Source: an uncultured Verrucomicrobia subdivision 3 bacterium
Lineage (GTDB): Bacteria; Verrucomicrobiota; Verrucomicrobiia; Limisphaerales; UBA11358
Direction of reading: 5' to 3'
Assembly: GCA_903944085.1 (NCBI GenBank)
Contig: CAJAQO010000123.1
Coordinates: forward strand, 1-35,855
DNA length: 35,855 bases
In this document: one piece after another, positions 25,994 to 33,031 of the stretch
Numbering within the stretch: position 1 is the stretch's first letter
How the letters are laid out: every line of letters begins with the position of its first letter
The notes under the pieces: generated by a model
Database searches by the model: none
Told to the model about the DNA's origin: nothing
What the model saw: the letters and a program-made list of their open reading frames with translations, nothing else
Made by a program: the position numbers and the translations under genes

Positions 25994-26012
25994 GTGTGCG
26001 TCCGCCGCACAC
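25994..26012. promoter_or_regulatory. Inverted repeat in the polyketide synthase leader
   Basis: GTGTGCG (25994-26000) and CGCACAC (26006-26012) are perfect 7-bp arms around 5 bp. They are followed directly by TATATT (26013-26018) and, 6 bp later, the ATG at 26025. It is a candidate operator or attenuator hairpin. If TATATT is a -10 box, the transcript would be nearly leaderless. Confidence 0.4.
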
Positions 26013-26024
26013 TATATTTCGCCC

Positions 26025-27080
26025 ATGTTTATCATCGGAACCGGCACGGCCACGCCGTCGCACCGTTATACCCAGCAGGATTGTTGGACGGCGTTGAAAA
26101 ATTCCGCCCGGTTTCAGGACCTAAATTTGCGCTCACGGGCCATTTTAAAAAAAGTGCTGACCGGTGAAAACGGCATTGCCGCGCGCCACCTCGCGCTCGA
26201 CCAATTGGATAACGCCTTCGATCTCACGCCGGACGCGTTGTCGGCGCGCTTCGTGGAAAATGCGCCAGCGCTCGCCGCGCTGGCGGCGGAGCGCGCGCTC
26301 GCCGCTGCGAAAACGAGTCCGCGCGAAATTGACGCCATTCTCATCAGCACCTGCACCGGTTATTTGTGTCCCGGCCTGACGAGTTACACCAGCGAGCGGC
26401 TGGGCCTGCGGCCGGACGTGCTGGCGCTCGATTTGGTGGGGCAGGGCTGCGGCGCGGCGCTGCCGAATTTGCAGACGGCGCAGGCGCTGGTGGTGTCCGG
26501 CAATTGCGCGCGCGTGCTGTCCATCTGCGTCGAGGTGTGCAGCGCTGCTTTTTATCTCGACGATGACGCCGGCGTTCTGATCAGCGCTTGTCTGTTCGGC
26601 GACGGTGCGGGCGCGGCGGTGCTCTCGCCGACCCCCGGCGCTGGCCGGCGGATAAAATGGAAGAGCAGCGGCTCGCTCCTGAAGCCGGCTGACCGCTATC
26701 GGTTGCGGTTCGAGCAGAAAAATGGAATGCTCCGCAACATTCTTACGTCGGACGTGCCGGTGCTGGCCGCGCAACATTGCGCAACCGTTTTTGCCGACAC
26801 GCTGGCCCGCGCGGGAGCGGCGCGCGCGCAGATCAACGGCTGGATACTGCATCCGGGCGGACGCGACGTGCTGGCGGCCCTGCGCGAAAAATTCCAGTTG
26901 TCCAACGACGACGTGCGCCGGAGCGAATCCGTGCTGCGCGAACACGGCAACATGAGCAGCCCCTCCGTTCTGTTTGTTTTGCAAGCGGCGCTCGCGGAGA
27001 ATGCGCCGGGCGGGCTGTGGTGGATGTCGTCATTTGGTGCCGGCTTTAGCTGCCACGGCGCGCTGCTCGAAGTGGAATAA
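26025..27080 (+). CDS. Type III polyketide synthase (chalcone/stilbene synthase family)
   Basis: The 351-residue enzyme has the full Cys-His-Asn triad of type III PKSs: C142 in LVGQGCGAALP, H276 in GWILHPGGRDVL and N309 in EHGNMSSPSVLFVL. The thiolase-fold landmarks STCTGYLCPGLTSY and a C-terminal SFGAGFSCHGALLE loop are also present. These homodimers extend an acyl starter with malonyl units and cyclise to pyrones or resorcinols; bacterial members with these neighbours use long acyl starters. The ATG at 26025 gives the usual MFIIGTGTATP start; a longer frame upstream has no similarity. It is followed after 14 bp by a methyltransferase and then an FAD protein, the srsA-srsB-srsC order. The product is probably a phenolic lipid. 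Confidence 0.93.
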   Translation: MFIIGTGTATPSHRYTQQDCWTALKNSARFQDLNLRSRAILKKVLTGENGIAARHLALDQLDNAFDLTPDALSARFVENAPALAALAAERALAAAKTSPREIDAILISTCTGYLCPGLTSYTSERLGLRPDVLALDLVGQGCGAALPNLQTAQALVVSGNCARVLSICVEVCSAAFYLDDDAGVLISACLFGDGAGAAVLSPTPGAGRRIKWKSSGSLLKPADRYRLRFEQKNGMLRNILTSDVPVLAAQHCATVFADTLARAGAARAQINGWILHPGGRDVLAALREKFQLSNDDVRRSESVLREHGNMSSPSVLFVLQAALAENAPGGLWWMSSFGAGFSCHGALLEVE

Positions 27081-27094
27081 AAAATTACTCATTC

Positions 27095-27790
27095 ATGGAA
27101 CGAATTGTCCTTCCCGAATTGCTGGATGTCTTGCCGCCGCAGGACCAATCCGCCTTGCGGTCGCGGCGCGACCTCCGCCGGCTCAACGCCTGGATGCGGC
27201 ATCCGCGCATCATGGCTCGGCTCCTGCAAACGTATTTGGCGGATGCAGATGCCCGGCATATTGTCGAGTTGGGCGCGGGCGACGGACATTTTTTGTTTAG
27301 CGTCGCCAAGCGTTTGCGCGGCCAATGGTCCGGCGCCAAGGCGAGTTTGGTGGATCAATTGAACGCGCTTGATCCGCAACTGGCCGGAGCTTTCAAACAT
27401 CTTGGCTGGGAGGTTCGCGCGGAAGTCGCCGAGGCTTCCGCCTGGCTGCGGCAGACATCACCCATGGCGACCGATGCCGTCATCAGCAATTTATTTTTCC
27501 ACCAGTTTGAAACCGAGGCGCTCGCCGAAATGCTCCGGCTGACGGCGCGTTCGGCGCGCGTGGTCATCGCGCTCGAACCGCGCCGCACTTGGCTGCCACG
27601 GATTTGCGGGCGGCTGCTGTGGGTGATTGGCTGCGGCCCGGTCACCTGCCATGACGGTCACATTAGCGTCCGCGCCGGATTTGCCGGCCGCGAACTGTCG
27701 GCGCTTTGGCCCGACCAGCAAAATTGGGAACTGGTTGAACGTCCCGTCGGTTTGTTCAGCCACCTGTTCGTCGCGCGGCGGAAGGAGTAA
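27095..27790 (+). CDS. Class I SAM-dependent methyltransferase (SrsB-like position)
   Basis: The 231-residue Rossmann methyltransferase has motif I (HIVELGAGDGHFLF). An acidic residue in SLVDQLNAL is a candidate for binding the SAM ribose, and SNLFFHQFETEAL is a likely motif IV. It is soluble, unlike the membrane isoprenylcysteine-type BpsB of Bacillus. By position it matches SrsB of Streptomyces, which methylates an alkylresorcinol. Its stop (TAA 27788-27790) follows directly on the Shine-Dalgarno sequence of the next gene. Substrate assignment is inferred from context only. Confidence 0.85.
   Translation: MERIVLPELLDVLPPQDQSALRSRRDLRRLNAWMRHPRIMARLLQTYLADADARHIVELGAGDGHFLFSVAKRLRGQWSGAKASLVDQLNALDPQLAGAFKHLGWEVRAEVAEASAWLRQTSPMATDAVISNLFFHQFETEALAEMLRLTARSARVVIALEPRRTWLPRICGRLLWVIGCGPVTCHDGHISVRAGFAGRELSALWPDQQNWELVERPVGLFSHLFVARRKE
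27782..27787 (+). promoter_or_regulatory. Shine-Dalgarno sequence of the FAD monooxygenase gene
   Basis: AAGGAG lies 7 bp before the ATG at 27795. It is one of the few strong ribosome-binding sites in the window, and it fixes the start of the next gene against a longer upstream frame. Confidence 0.75.
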
Positions 27791-27794
27791 AAAC

Positions 27795-28844
27795 ATGCCG
27801 CCGTGCCAACCCATCACAATCATCGGCGGCGGGCTGGCAGGTCTGACTTTGGGCATCAGCTTGCGGCAGCGCGAAGTGCCGGTGAAAATTTTTGAAGCCG
27901 GCAGCTATCCGCGCCACCGCGTCTGCGGCGAATTCATCAGCGGTCACGGTCGGTCGGTGCTCGCCCAGCTTGGTTTGCTCACGCACTTGGAACAGGCCGG
28001 GGCCGTTGCCGCCCGCACGGTTCTGTTTGTCTGCGGCTCAAACCGGTCGCCGATTCGTGAACTGGCCACGCCGGCGCTGTGTTTGGCGCGTCATGCGTTG
28101 GACGCACTGCTGGCCGAATTTTTTCAACGGCTCGGCGGCGAACTGCTGATGAATTCGCGCTGGACTGCGCGCGAATCCCGCGCCGGCGTCGTTCTTGCCG
28201 TCGGCCGGCGCCCGCCAACCGCCGAACAGAATCCGCGCTGGTTTGGCCTGAAGGCGCATGTCGCGCGGTCCCATTCCGTGAAGCTGGAAGCGGATTTGGA
28301 AATGCACCTTTCACCAAATGGCTATATTGGTATTAACCGCATCGGCGGCGGCGAAGTCAATGTATGCGGACTTTTTCGCGCCGGCGAAAACCAGCGCCTG
28401 CCGGAATCAAAACAAGATTGGTTGCGCGGCGAACCCGGCTCCCTGTTACGGGAGCGATTGCAGGCGGCGGAATTTGCGACGGATTCGTTTTGCGCCGTGG
28501 CCGGGCTGCAGCTAAAACCGCAGCGGGCGGCGGCAAAAAAAGAGTGTTGCGTTGGGGATGCCTTGACGATGACGCCGCCGATCACGGGCAACGGCATGTC
28601 CATGGCCTTCGAGTCCGCTGCGCTGGCCGTCGGACCATTGGCCGATTACAGCCGCGGCCGGTTGAACTGGTCACAAGCGCAGCGGCAGATTGCCCAGAAC
28701 TGCGATACGGCGTTTGCGCGGCGGCTGGCTTGGGCGCGAGGTTTGCAGTGGATGATGCTTTCGCCCATGCTGCAAGGCCAGCTAGGAGCTTGGTTGCTGC
28801 GCTCCGACTGGCTCTGGCGGTTGATGTTCTCGCAGACGAGGTAA
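27795..28844 (+). CDS. FAD-dependent monooxygenase/geranylgeranyl-reductase-family protein (SrsC-like position)
   Basis: The 349-residue flavoprotein has an N-terminal FAD fold (TIIGGGLAGLTLGISLRQ, EAGSYPRHRVCGEFISG). Its C-terminal binding motif is VGDALTMTPPITGNGMSMAF. This combination is found in geranylgeranyl-reductase-type and aromatic hydroxylase flavoproteins. In the Streptomyces srs operon the third gene is a flavoprotein hydroxylase that turns methylated alkylresorcinols into hydroquinones and quinones; the same role is inferred here. The start is fixed by the Shine-Dalgarno sequence 7 bp upstream. A 140-bp gap with a palindrome separates it from the next gene. Confidence 0.85.
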   Translation: MPPCQPITIIGGGLAGLTLGISLRQREVPVKIFEAGSYPRHRVCGEFISGHGRSVLAQLGLLTHLEQAGAVAARTVLFVCGSNRSPIRELATPALCLARHALDALLAEFFQRLGGELLMNSRWTARESRAGVVLAVGRRPPTAEQNPRWFGLKAHVARSHSVKLEADLEMHLSPNGYIGINRIGGGEVNVCGLFRAGENQRLPESKQDWLRGEPGSLLRERLQAAEFATDSFCAVAGLQLKPQRAAAKKECCVGDALTMTPPITGNGMSMAFESAALAVGPLADYSRGRLNWSQAQRQIAQNCDTAFARRLAWARGLQWMMLSPMLQGQLGAWLLRSDWLWRLMFSQTR

Positions 28845-28965
28845 GGTTTACGCCTCGTTGCAGGAAGCGATGACGACGGGTGTTGCCGCCACGCGTGCCT
28901 GAAAAAGTTTTTCAAAACCGGTAGTTTGCTTTGAGATCGGGCTTGCAACTGCAACAAATGATGGC

Positions 28966-28981
28966 TTATTACCAGTAATAA
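28966..28981. promoter_or_regulatory. Palindrome TTATTACCAGTAATAA before the AMP-ligase-like gene
   Basis: Perfect 7-bp arms flank a 2-bp centre, ending 3 bp before the ATG at 28985. The position over the ribosome-binding region suggests an operator or translational control site. It is AT-rich, unlike its surroundings. Confidence 0.45.
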
Positions 28982-28984
28982 CAG

Positions 28985-30262
28985 ATGCTTTACGAACGCT
29001 GGCAGAAAGTAGTTCAGGAACGACAAAATGAAATTGCCATGCGCGATTTGGCTTCCGGACAGAGTTGGACGTTTGCGCAACTGCACGACGAAGGTGAAAA
29101 ACCGTTGCCGCAAACGCCGGCGATGATCCAGCCGCAGGGCAATTCCCCCGAATTCATCATCACCGTTTTGCGCGCCTGGCGTGCGCGCATCGTGGTGTGT
29201 CCGCTCGAGGCGCATCATCAATCGCTGGCGGCTTTGCCGCCGCGGCTGCCCGGCTGCCATCTCAAAACCACGCCGGCCAGCACGGGGGTTCCGCGCGCTG
29301 TCTGCTTCACGCCGGAGCAATTGGCCGCCGACGCGGAGAACATCGTGGCGACGATGGGACTGCGGCCCGACTGGCCCAATCTCGGCGTGATTTCACTGGC
29401 CTATTCCTACGGATTTTCAAGCCTCGTGCTGCCGTTGCTGCTTCATGGCATTCCGCTGTTCCTCGTGCCGTCGCCGCTGCCGGTGGCATTGCGCTGCGCG
29501 GCGCATGCGCACTGGAATCTCACTGTTGCCGCGGTTCCGGCGCTGTGGCACGCATGGCATAAAGCCGGCGCGATTCTGAGCAACGTGCGGCTCGCCATTT
29601 CTGCCGGCGCGCCGCTGCCGCTCACTTTGGAGCGCGCTGTTTTCGCGGATCATGGCGTGAAGATTCATAATTTTTACGGCTCCACCGAATGTGGCGGCAT
29701 CGCCTACGACGCGAGCCCGACGCCGCGCGAAAATGAATCCTTCGTCGGCCGGCCGCTGAAAAATGTGTCGGTGGAAATCGGCGGAAATGGCGCGCTGCTG
29801 GTGCGCAGCCGCGCGGTCGGTGAAACGTATTGGCCGGCACCGGAGCCGGCCTTGGCGGGCGGCGTTTTCCACACTTGCGATCTCGCGGAAATCAAGGCTG
29901 GTGAAATCTTTCTGCATGGCCGCACCGACGACCACATCAACGTCGCCGGCCGCAAAGTGTCGCCGACCATGATCGAACAGGCCTTGCGCGAGCACGCCGC
30001 CGTCGCCGAATGCGTCGTCTTCGGCGTGCCCAGCGGCAGTGCGGACCGGATGGATTTGATTGTGGCCTGCGTCGCGGTGGATCGGCCCAGCACCAAGGAG
30101 GAACTGAAACAGTTTTTGCTCCAGAAGCTGCCGGGCTGGCAGGTGCCGCGCGAATGGTGGTTTATCACCTCGATCAGCAGCAACGGCACCGGCAACCCTT
30201 CACGCGCCAAATGGCGGCGGGACTTTCTCGAGAATCGCGCAAAACCTGGCGTGGCGGTTTAG
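28985..30262 (+). CDS. Acyl-AMP ligase homologue with degenerate catalytic motifs
   Basis: The 425-residue ANL-fold protein keeps A5 (NFYGSTECGGIAY) and A8 (HGRTDDHINVAGRKVSPTMIE). The P-loop is eroded to TTPASTGVPRAV (~95-106), lacking the usual SGTTGxPK glycine and lysine. The A10 position, normally a catalytic Lys in a GK pair, is Asn (SSNGTGNPSRAKW, N404). It is also short for the family. It may therefore be a poor adenylation enzyme, a thioester-forming or binding protein, or a regulator. It closes the type III PKS operon, so it presumably handles the acyl starter or the product. ANL family membership is firm; activity is doubtful. Confidence 0.85.
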   Translation: MLYERWQKVVQERQNEIAMRDLASGQSWTFAQLHDEGEKPLPQTPAMIQPQGNSPEFIITVLRAWRARIVVCPLEAHHQSLAALPPRLPGCHLKTTPASTGVPRAVCFTPEQLAADAENIVATMGLRPDWPNLGVISLAYSYGFSSLVLPLLLHGIPLFLVPSPLPVALRCAAHAHWNLTVAAVPALWHAWHKAGAILSNVRLAISAGAPLPLTLERAVFADHGVKIHNFYGSTECGGIAYDASPTPRENESFVGRPLKNVSVEIGGNGALLVRSRAVGETYWPAPEPALAGGVFHTCDLAEIKAGEIFLHGRTDDHINVAGRKVSPTMIEQALREHAAVAECVVFGVPSGSADRMDLIVACVAVDRPSTKEELKQFLLQKLPGWQVPREWWFITSISSNGTGNPSRAKWRRDFLENRAKPGVAV

Positions 30263-30344
30263 CAAAATCGCGAAGCGTTTGAACGCGAAGGCGCGCGTTA
30301 TTTTATGGCGCAAATTAAATCCCGCCCCGCCTCAATCATCGTTT

Positions 30345-30362
30345 CAGAAACTGCCGTTTCTG
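30345..30362. terminator. Hairpin between convergent genes
   Basis: CAGAAAC-TGCC-GTTTCTG is a perfect 7-bp stem with a 4-nt loop. It lies in the gap between the AMP-ligase-like gene and the convergent dUTPase-like gene. It lacks a T-run, so its terminator role is uncertain. Confidence 0.35.
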
Positions 30363-30417
30363 CCCGTCGCTCAAAATGGTTTGGTTCCGGCAGTCTGCCA
30401 AAATGGGCCAATGCGTT

Positions 30418-30798
30418 TCAAATGTGCTTGGAATCGTTCTCGTCCTTTTTCGTGTAGCCGCTGTCTTGACGCTTGAAATTTACTTCGTTCTTTTTGACGT
30501 AGGCGGCAAACACATCATCCGCGCTCATGCTGAGCACCTGCGCCATGCTGATGAGAAAATGAAACAGGTCCACGACTTCAACGCGCGCATTTTGCTCGTC
30601 GAATTTTTGGTATTTGGCCCACCATTTCCACGGCACACTGTCGGTGAGCTCGGCCATTTCCTGCGACATGGCGCGGCAATAGTTGAGAATCCATTTCGTT
30701 TTTTCCTCCTCGCTCATGCCGTCGGTTTTCACGCCGATGCGTTCGTTGAGGGCTTGCTGCATCCGAAAGAGTTCGCGTAGCTGGTCAGGTTTTTCCAT
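30418..30798 (-). CDS. Dimeric all-alpha dUTPase-like NTP pyrophosphatase
   Basis: The 126-residue helical protein matches the dimeric dUTPase (dUTPase_2) branch of the MazG-like all-alpha NTP pyrophosphatases. The Mg2+-binding ExxE and ExxD motifs are seen in SQEMAELTDSVPWKWW and VEVVDLFHFLIS, and the C-terminal KNEVNFKRQDSGYTKKDEN is typical of the branch. These enzymes hydrolyse dUTP to dUMP and protect DNA from uracil. The ATG at 30798 gives a standard start (MEKPDQLRELF); the longer frame upstream lacks similarity. It is divergent from the URO-D-family gene. Confidence 0.85.
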   Translation of the reverse strand: MEKPDQLRELFRMQQALNERIGVKTDGMSEEEKTKWILNYCRAMSQEMAELTDSVPWKWWAKYQKFDEQNARVEVVDLFHFLISMAQVLSMSADDVFAAYVKKNEVNFKRQDSGYTKKDENDSKHI

Positions 30799-30871
30799 GC
30801 GCGAGTTTAACCGCCAAGCCGAGGGAAACGCCAAGAAAATTTTCAGTGCATCGCGCAAAAAATCCGCCATC

Positions 30872-31912
30872 ATGCCGGCCGACTTCATGACCGACTTGCA
30901 ATGGAACCATTTGCGGGCCGTGCTGCGCGGTGAAATTTTGGATCCGCCGCCGGTGGGCTTCATCATTGACTGCCCGTGGCTGCCGGGTTGGTGCGGACGG
31001 GACATCGCGGATTATCTTTCCAGCGAAACACTTTGGTTCGAGGCGAACCGGAAGGCTATCGAGACGTTTCCCGACGTGTGGTTTCTGCCGGGCTTTTGGT
31101 CGGAATTCGGCATGTGCACCGAGCCGTCGGCGTTCGGCAGCAAATGCCGTTTCCCGCGCAATGAATTTCCGTTCGCCGACAAAATCATCACGGACGTGGC
31201 GCAGATCGCCGACCTGGCCGCGCCGGATGTGCGCACGGACGGGCTGCTGCCGTTCATGCTCAACCGGCTGCGCTGGGCGCAGCCGCGCATTGAGGGGCTG
31301 GGCCACAAAATCCGCTTTTCCGTCTCGCGCGGTCCGCTGAACGTGGCGACGTTTCTGATGGGCGCGACCGAATTTTTGATGGCGATCAAAACTGATCCCG
31401 AGCCGGTTCACCGGCTGCTGCGCATCATCACGGATTTTCTCAAGCAATGGCACGCGCTCCAGCGCGAGACGTTTCCGACGATTGCGGGTTTGATGATGCT
31501 GGACGACATCGTGGGCTTCCTGCGCGAATCAGATTTTGTGGAGTTTGGGCTGCCGTATTTTCGCGAGCTTTACGACGTGGATTTGCCGGTGAAATTTTTT
31601 CACAACGACGCGCCGTGTGCGCAGTCCATCCGCCATTATCCCGACCTTGGCATCAATCTTTACAATCCCGGCGTCCAGACCTCGCTCGCGGAAATGCGCC
31701 GGCTGTGCGATAACAAACTTACTATTCTCGGCAATGTGCCGCCGCGCGACGTGCTGGCGCAGGGCACGCCGGACGACGTTCGCGCGGCGGTGAAAAATCT
31801 TTTGCGGGAGGCGCCGGATCGTGCGCGGCTCATTTTGTCTTGCGCCGGCGGCGTGCCGCCCGGCGTCAGCACGGCGAATCTTCAGGCGTTTGTCGAAGCC
31901 GCACGCTCGTAG
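30872..31912 (+). CDS. Uroporphyrinogen-decarboxylase-family protein
   Basis: The ~346-residue protein has the URO-D/MtaA TIM-barrel pattern: VGFIIDCPWLPGW near the start, MMLDDIVGFLRESDFVEF in the middle, FFHNDAPC and GINLYNP later, and a C-terminal ILSCAGGVPPGVSTANLQAF. This is closer to the corrinoid/methylcobamide methyltransferase-like and environmental URO-D paralogues than to the heme enzyme HemE. The substrate is unknown. Start choice is uncertain among ATGs at 30797, 30872 and 30887; 30872 is used. It has no obvious functional link to the neighbours. Confidence 0.75.
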   Translation: MPADFMTDLQWNHLRAVLRGEILDPPPVGFIIDCPWLPGWCGRDIADYLSSETLWFEANRKAIETFPDVWFLPGFWSEFGMCTEPSAFGSKCRFPRNEFPFADKIITDVAQIADLAAPDVRTDGLLPFMLNRLRWAQPRIEGLGHKIRFSVSRGPLNVATFLMGATEFLMAIKTDPEPVHRLLRIITDFLKQWHALQRETFPTIAGLMMLDDIVGFLRESDFVEFGLPYFRELYDVDLPVKFFHNDAPCAQSIRHYPDLGINLYNPGVQTSLAEMRRLCDNKLTILGNVPPRDVLAQGTPDDVRAAVKNLLREAPDRARLILSCAGGVPPGVSTANLQAFVEAARS

Positions 31913-31973
31913 TCCGCCGGCTCCGGAAAACTTTGCGCTTTGAACTTCGCGCGCAAACGCCTTTAATAATGAC

Positions 31974-32609
31974 ATGCCTACGCTTCTAGCCAACGGCGGG
32001 CCAGTGATCTGGCTCATTTTGATTGCCGCCGCCACCGCCGCCGTCGTGTTCATCGAACGCGCGCTGTTCTGCCATCGGTCCACGATCAACTCTGCGGAAT
32101 TTCTCAACGGCGTCCGCACCGTGCTCAAGCGCGACAACGTCGTCGAGGCCGTCGCCATTTGCGACGCCACCGCCGGCCCGGTCGCGCGGCTGGTGAAGGC
32201 CGCGATCCTCAACCGCGACAAAGGCCGCGACCGCGTGCGCGAAGCGGTTGAGGAGGCCGGCCTCACCGAGGTGCCGCGCCTCGAGGAAAAATTGAACCTG
32301 CTCGCCACCATCGCGCAAATTTCGCCGCTGCTCGGCCTGTTCGGCACGCTGGTCGGATTTATCCAGGTGTTCGGCAATTTGCAGCAGGCCGGGCTTTATG
32401 CCCATATTAGCGGCGGGCCGGACTCGCTTTCGGCGGGCATCCTGCAATCGCTCATCTGCGCGGCGGCCGGCATTGCGCTCGCCATCCCCGCGCACGCGGG
32501 CTACAATTACCTCGTCAGCCGCGTGAACAAAATCGTCCTCGACATGGAACGCGCCGCCGCCGAGATCGTCAACGTCGTCACCGAAAACGGCACCGGCAAA
32601 CCGCAATGA
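31974..32609 (+). CDS. ExbB/TolQ-like membrane protein with altered channel residues
   Basis: The 211-residue protein has the family's three TM helices: N-terminal PVIWLILIAAATAAVVFI, then LLATIAQISPLLGLFGTLVG, then AGILQSLICAAAGIALAIPA. ExbB/TolQ/MotA-type pentamers surround an ExbD dimer and convert proton flow into motion. T125 corresponds to E. coli ExbB T148 and is kept. The residues matching E176 and T181 are Q158 and A163. It begins an operon in which every downstream junction overlaps by 4 bp (ATGA). The family is certain; proton-motor function is questionable. Confidence 0.88.
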   Translation: MPTLLANGGPVIWLILIAAATAAVVFIERALFCHRSTINSAEFLNGVRTVLKRDNVVEAVAICDATAGPVARLVKAAILNRDKGRDRVREAVEEAGLTEVPRLEEKLNLLATIAQISPLLGLFGTLVGFIQVFGNLQQAGLYAHISGGPDSLSAGILQSLICAAAGIALAIPAHAGYNYLVSRVNKIVLDMERAAAEIVNVVTENGTGKPQ

Positions 32610-33031
32610 AATTTCCGCGCAACGCCAAAATCCTGCGCAGCCATTTTGACGTGGCGCCGTTCGCCGCCGTTTTTTTTCTGCTGGTGATTTTTCTGCTGCT
32701 CGGCGCATTTATCCCGACGGCGGGCATTCCGCTGCAACCGCCCGGCGCGGACAATCTGCCCGGCACCGACGGGTTCACCGTCGCGATGGCCGTGGACAAT
32801 CAGGAACGGCTGTATTACGAAAATCAAATCGTCACGGAGCGGATTTTGAAAAGCAGTCTGATCGCCGACGTCAAAGGCGCCCGCGAACCGCTCACGCTCA
32901 TCATTCACGCGGACCAGGCGGTCAGCTACGGGACCATCGCGCATTTGTCGCTGCTCGCGCGCGATTGCGGCATCACCAACGCCTTGCTCGCCACGCTCCC
33001 GCGCGCCGCAGCCGCGCCCGCCAAGCCATGA
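32606..33031 (+). CDS. ExbD/TolR-like protein lacking the transmembrane aspartate
   Basis: The 141-residue protein has one N-terminal TM helix and a periplasmic domain with the ExbD pattern TLIIHADQAVSYGTIAHL. In ExbD/TolR the helix starts with a motif like NVTPFIDVMLV, whose Asp (D25 in E. coli ExbD) is protonated during energy transduction. Here the aligned stretch is DVAPFAAVFFLLVIF, with Ala21 at that position. The start ATG overlaps the ExbB-like stop. It pairs with its neighbours by operon position, but it should not conduct protons by the known mechanism. Confidence 0.87.
   Translation: MKFPRNAKILRSHFDVAPFAAVFFLLVIFLLLGAFIPTAGIPLQPPGADNLPGTDGFTVAMAVDNQERLYYENQIVTERILKSSLIADVKGAREPLTLIIHADQAVSYGTIAHLSLLARDCGITNALLATLPRAAAAPAKP

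Noticed and set aside
12577-30262. Classic aryl-polyene or type I/II PKS cluster
   Set aside because: No ketosynthase, ketoreductase or multidomain PKS is present in the window; only the export and tailoring parts resemble it.
30279-30476. Small plus-strand gene of 65 codons
   Set aside because: It overlaps the end of the dUTPase-like gene on the other strand and contains the putative terminator hairpin, with no recognisable protein features.
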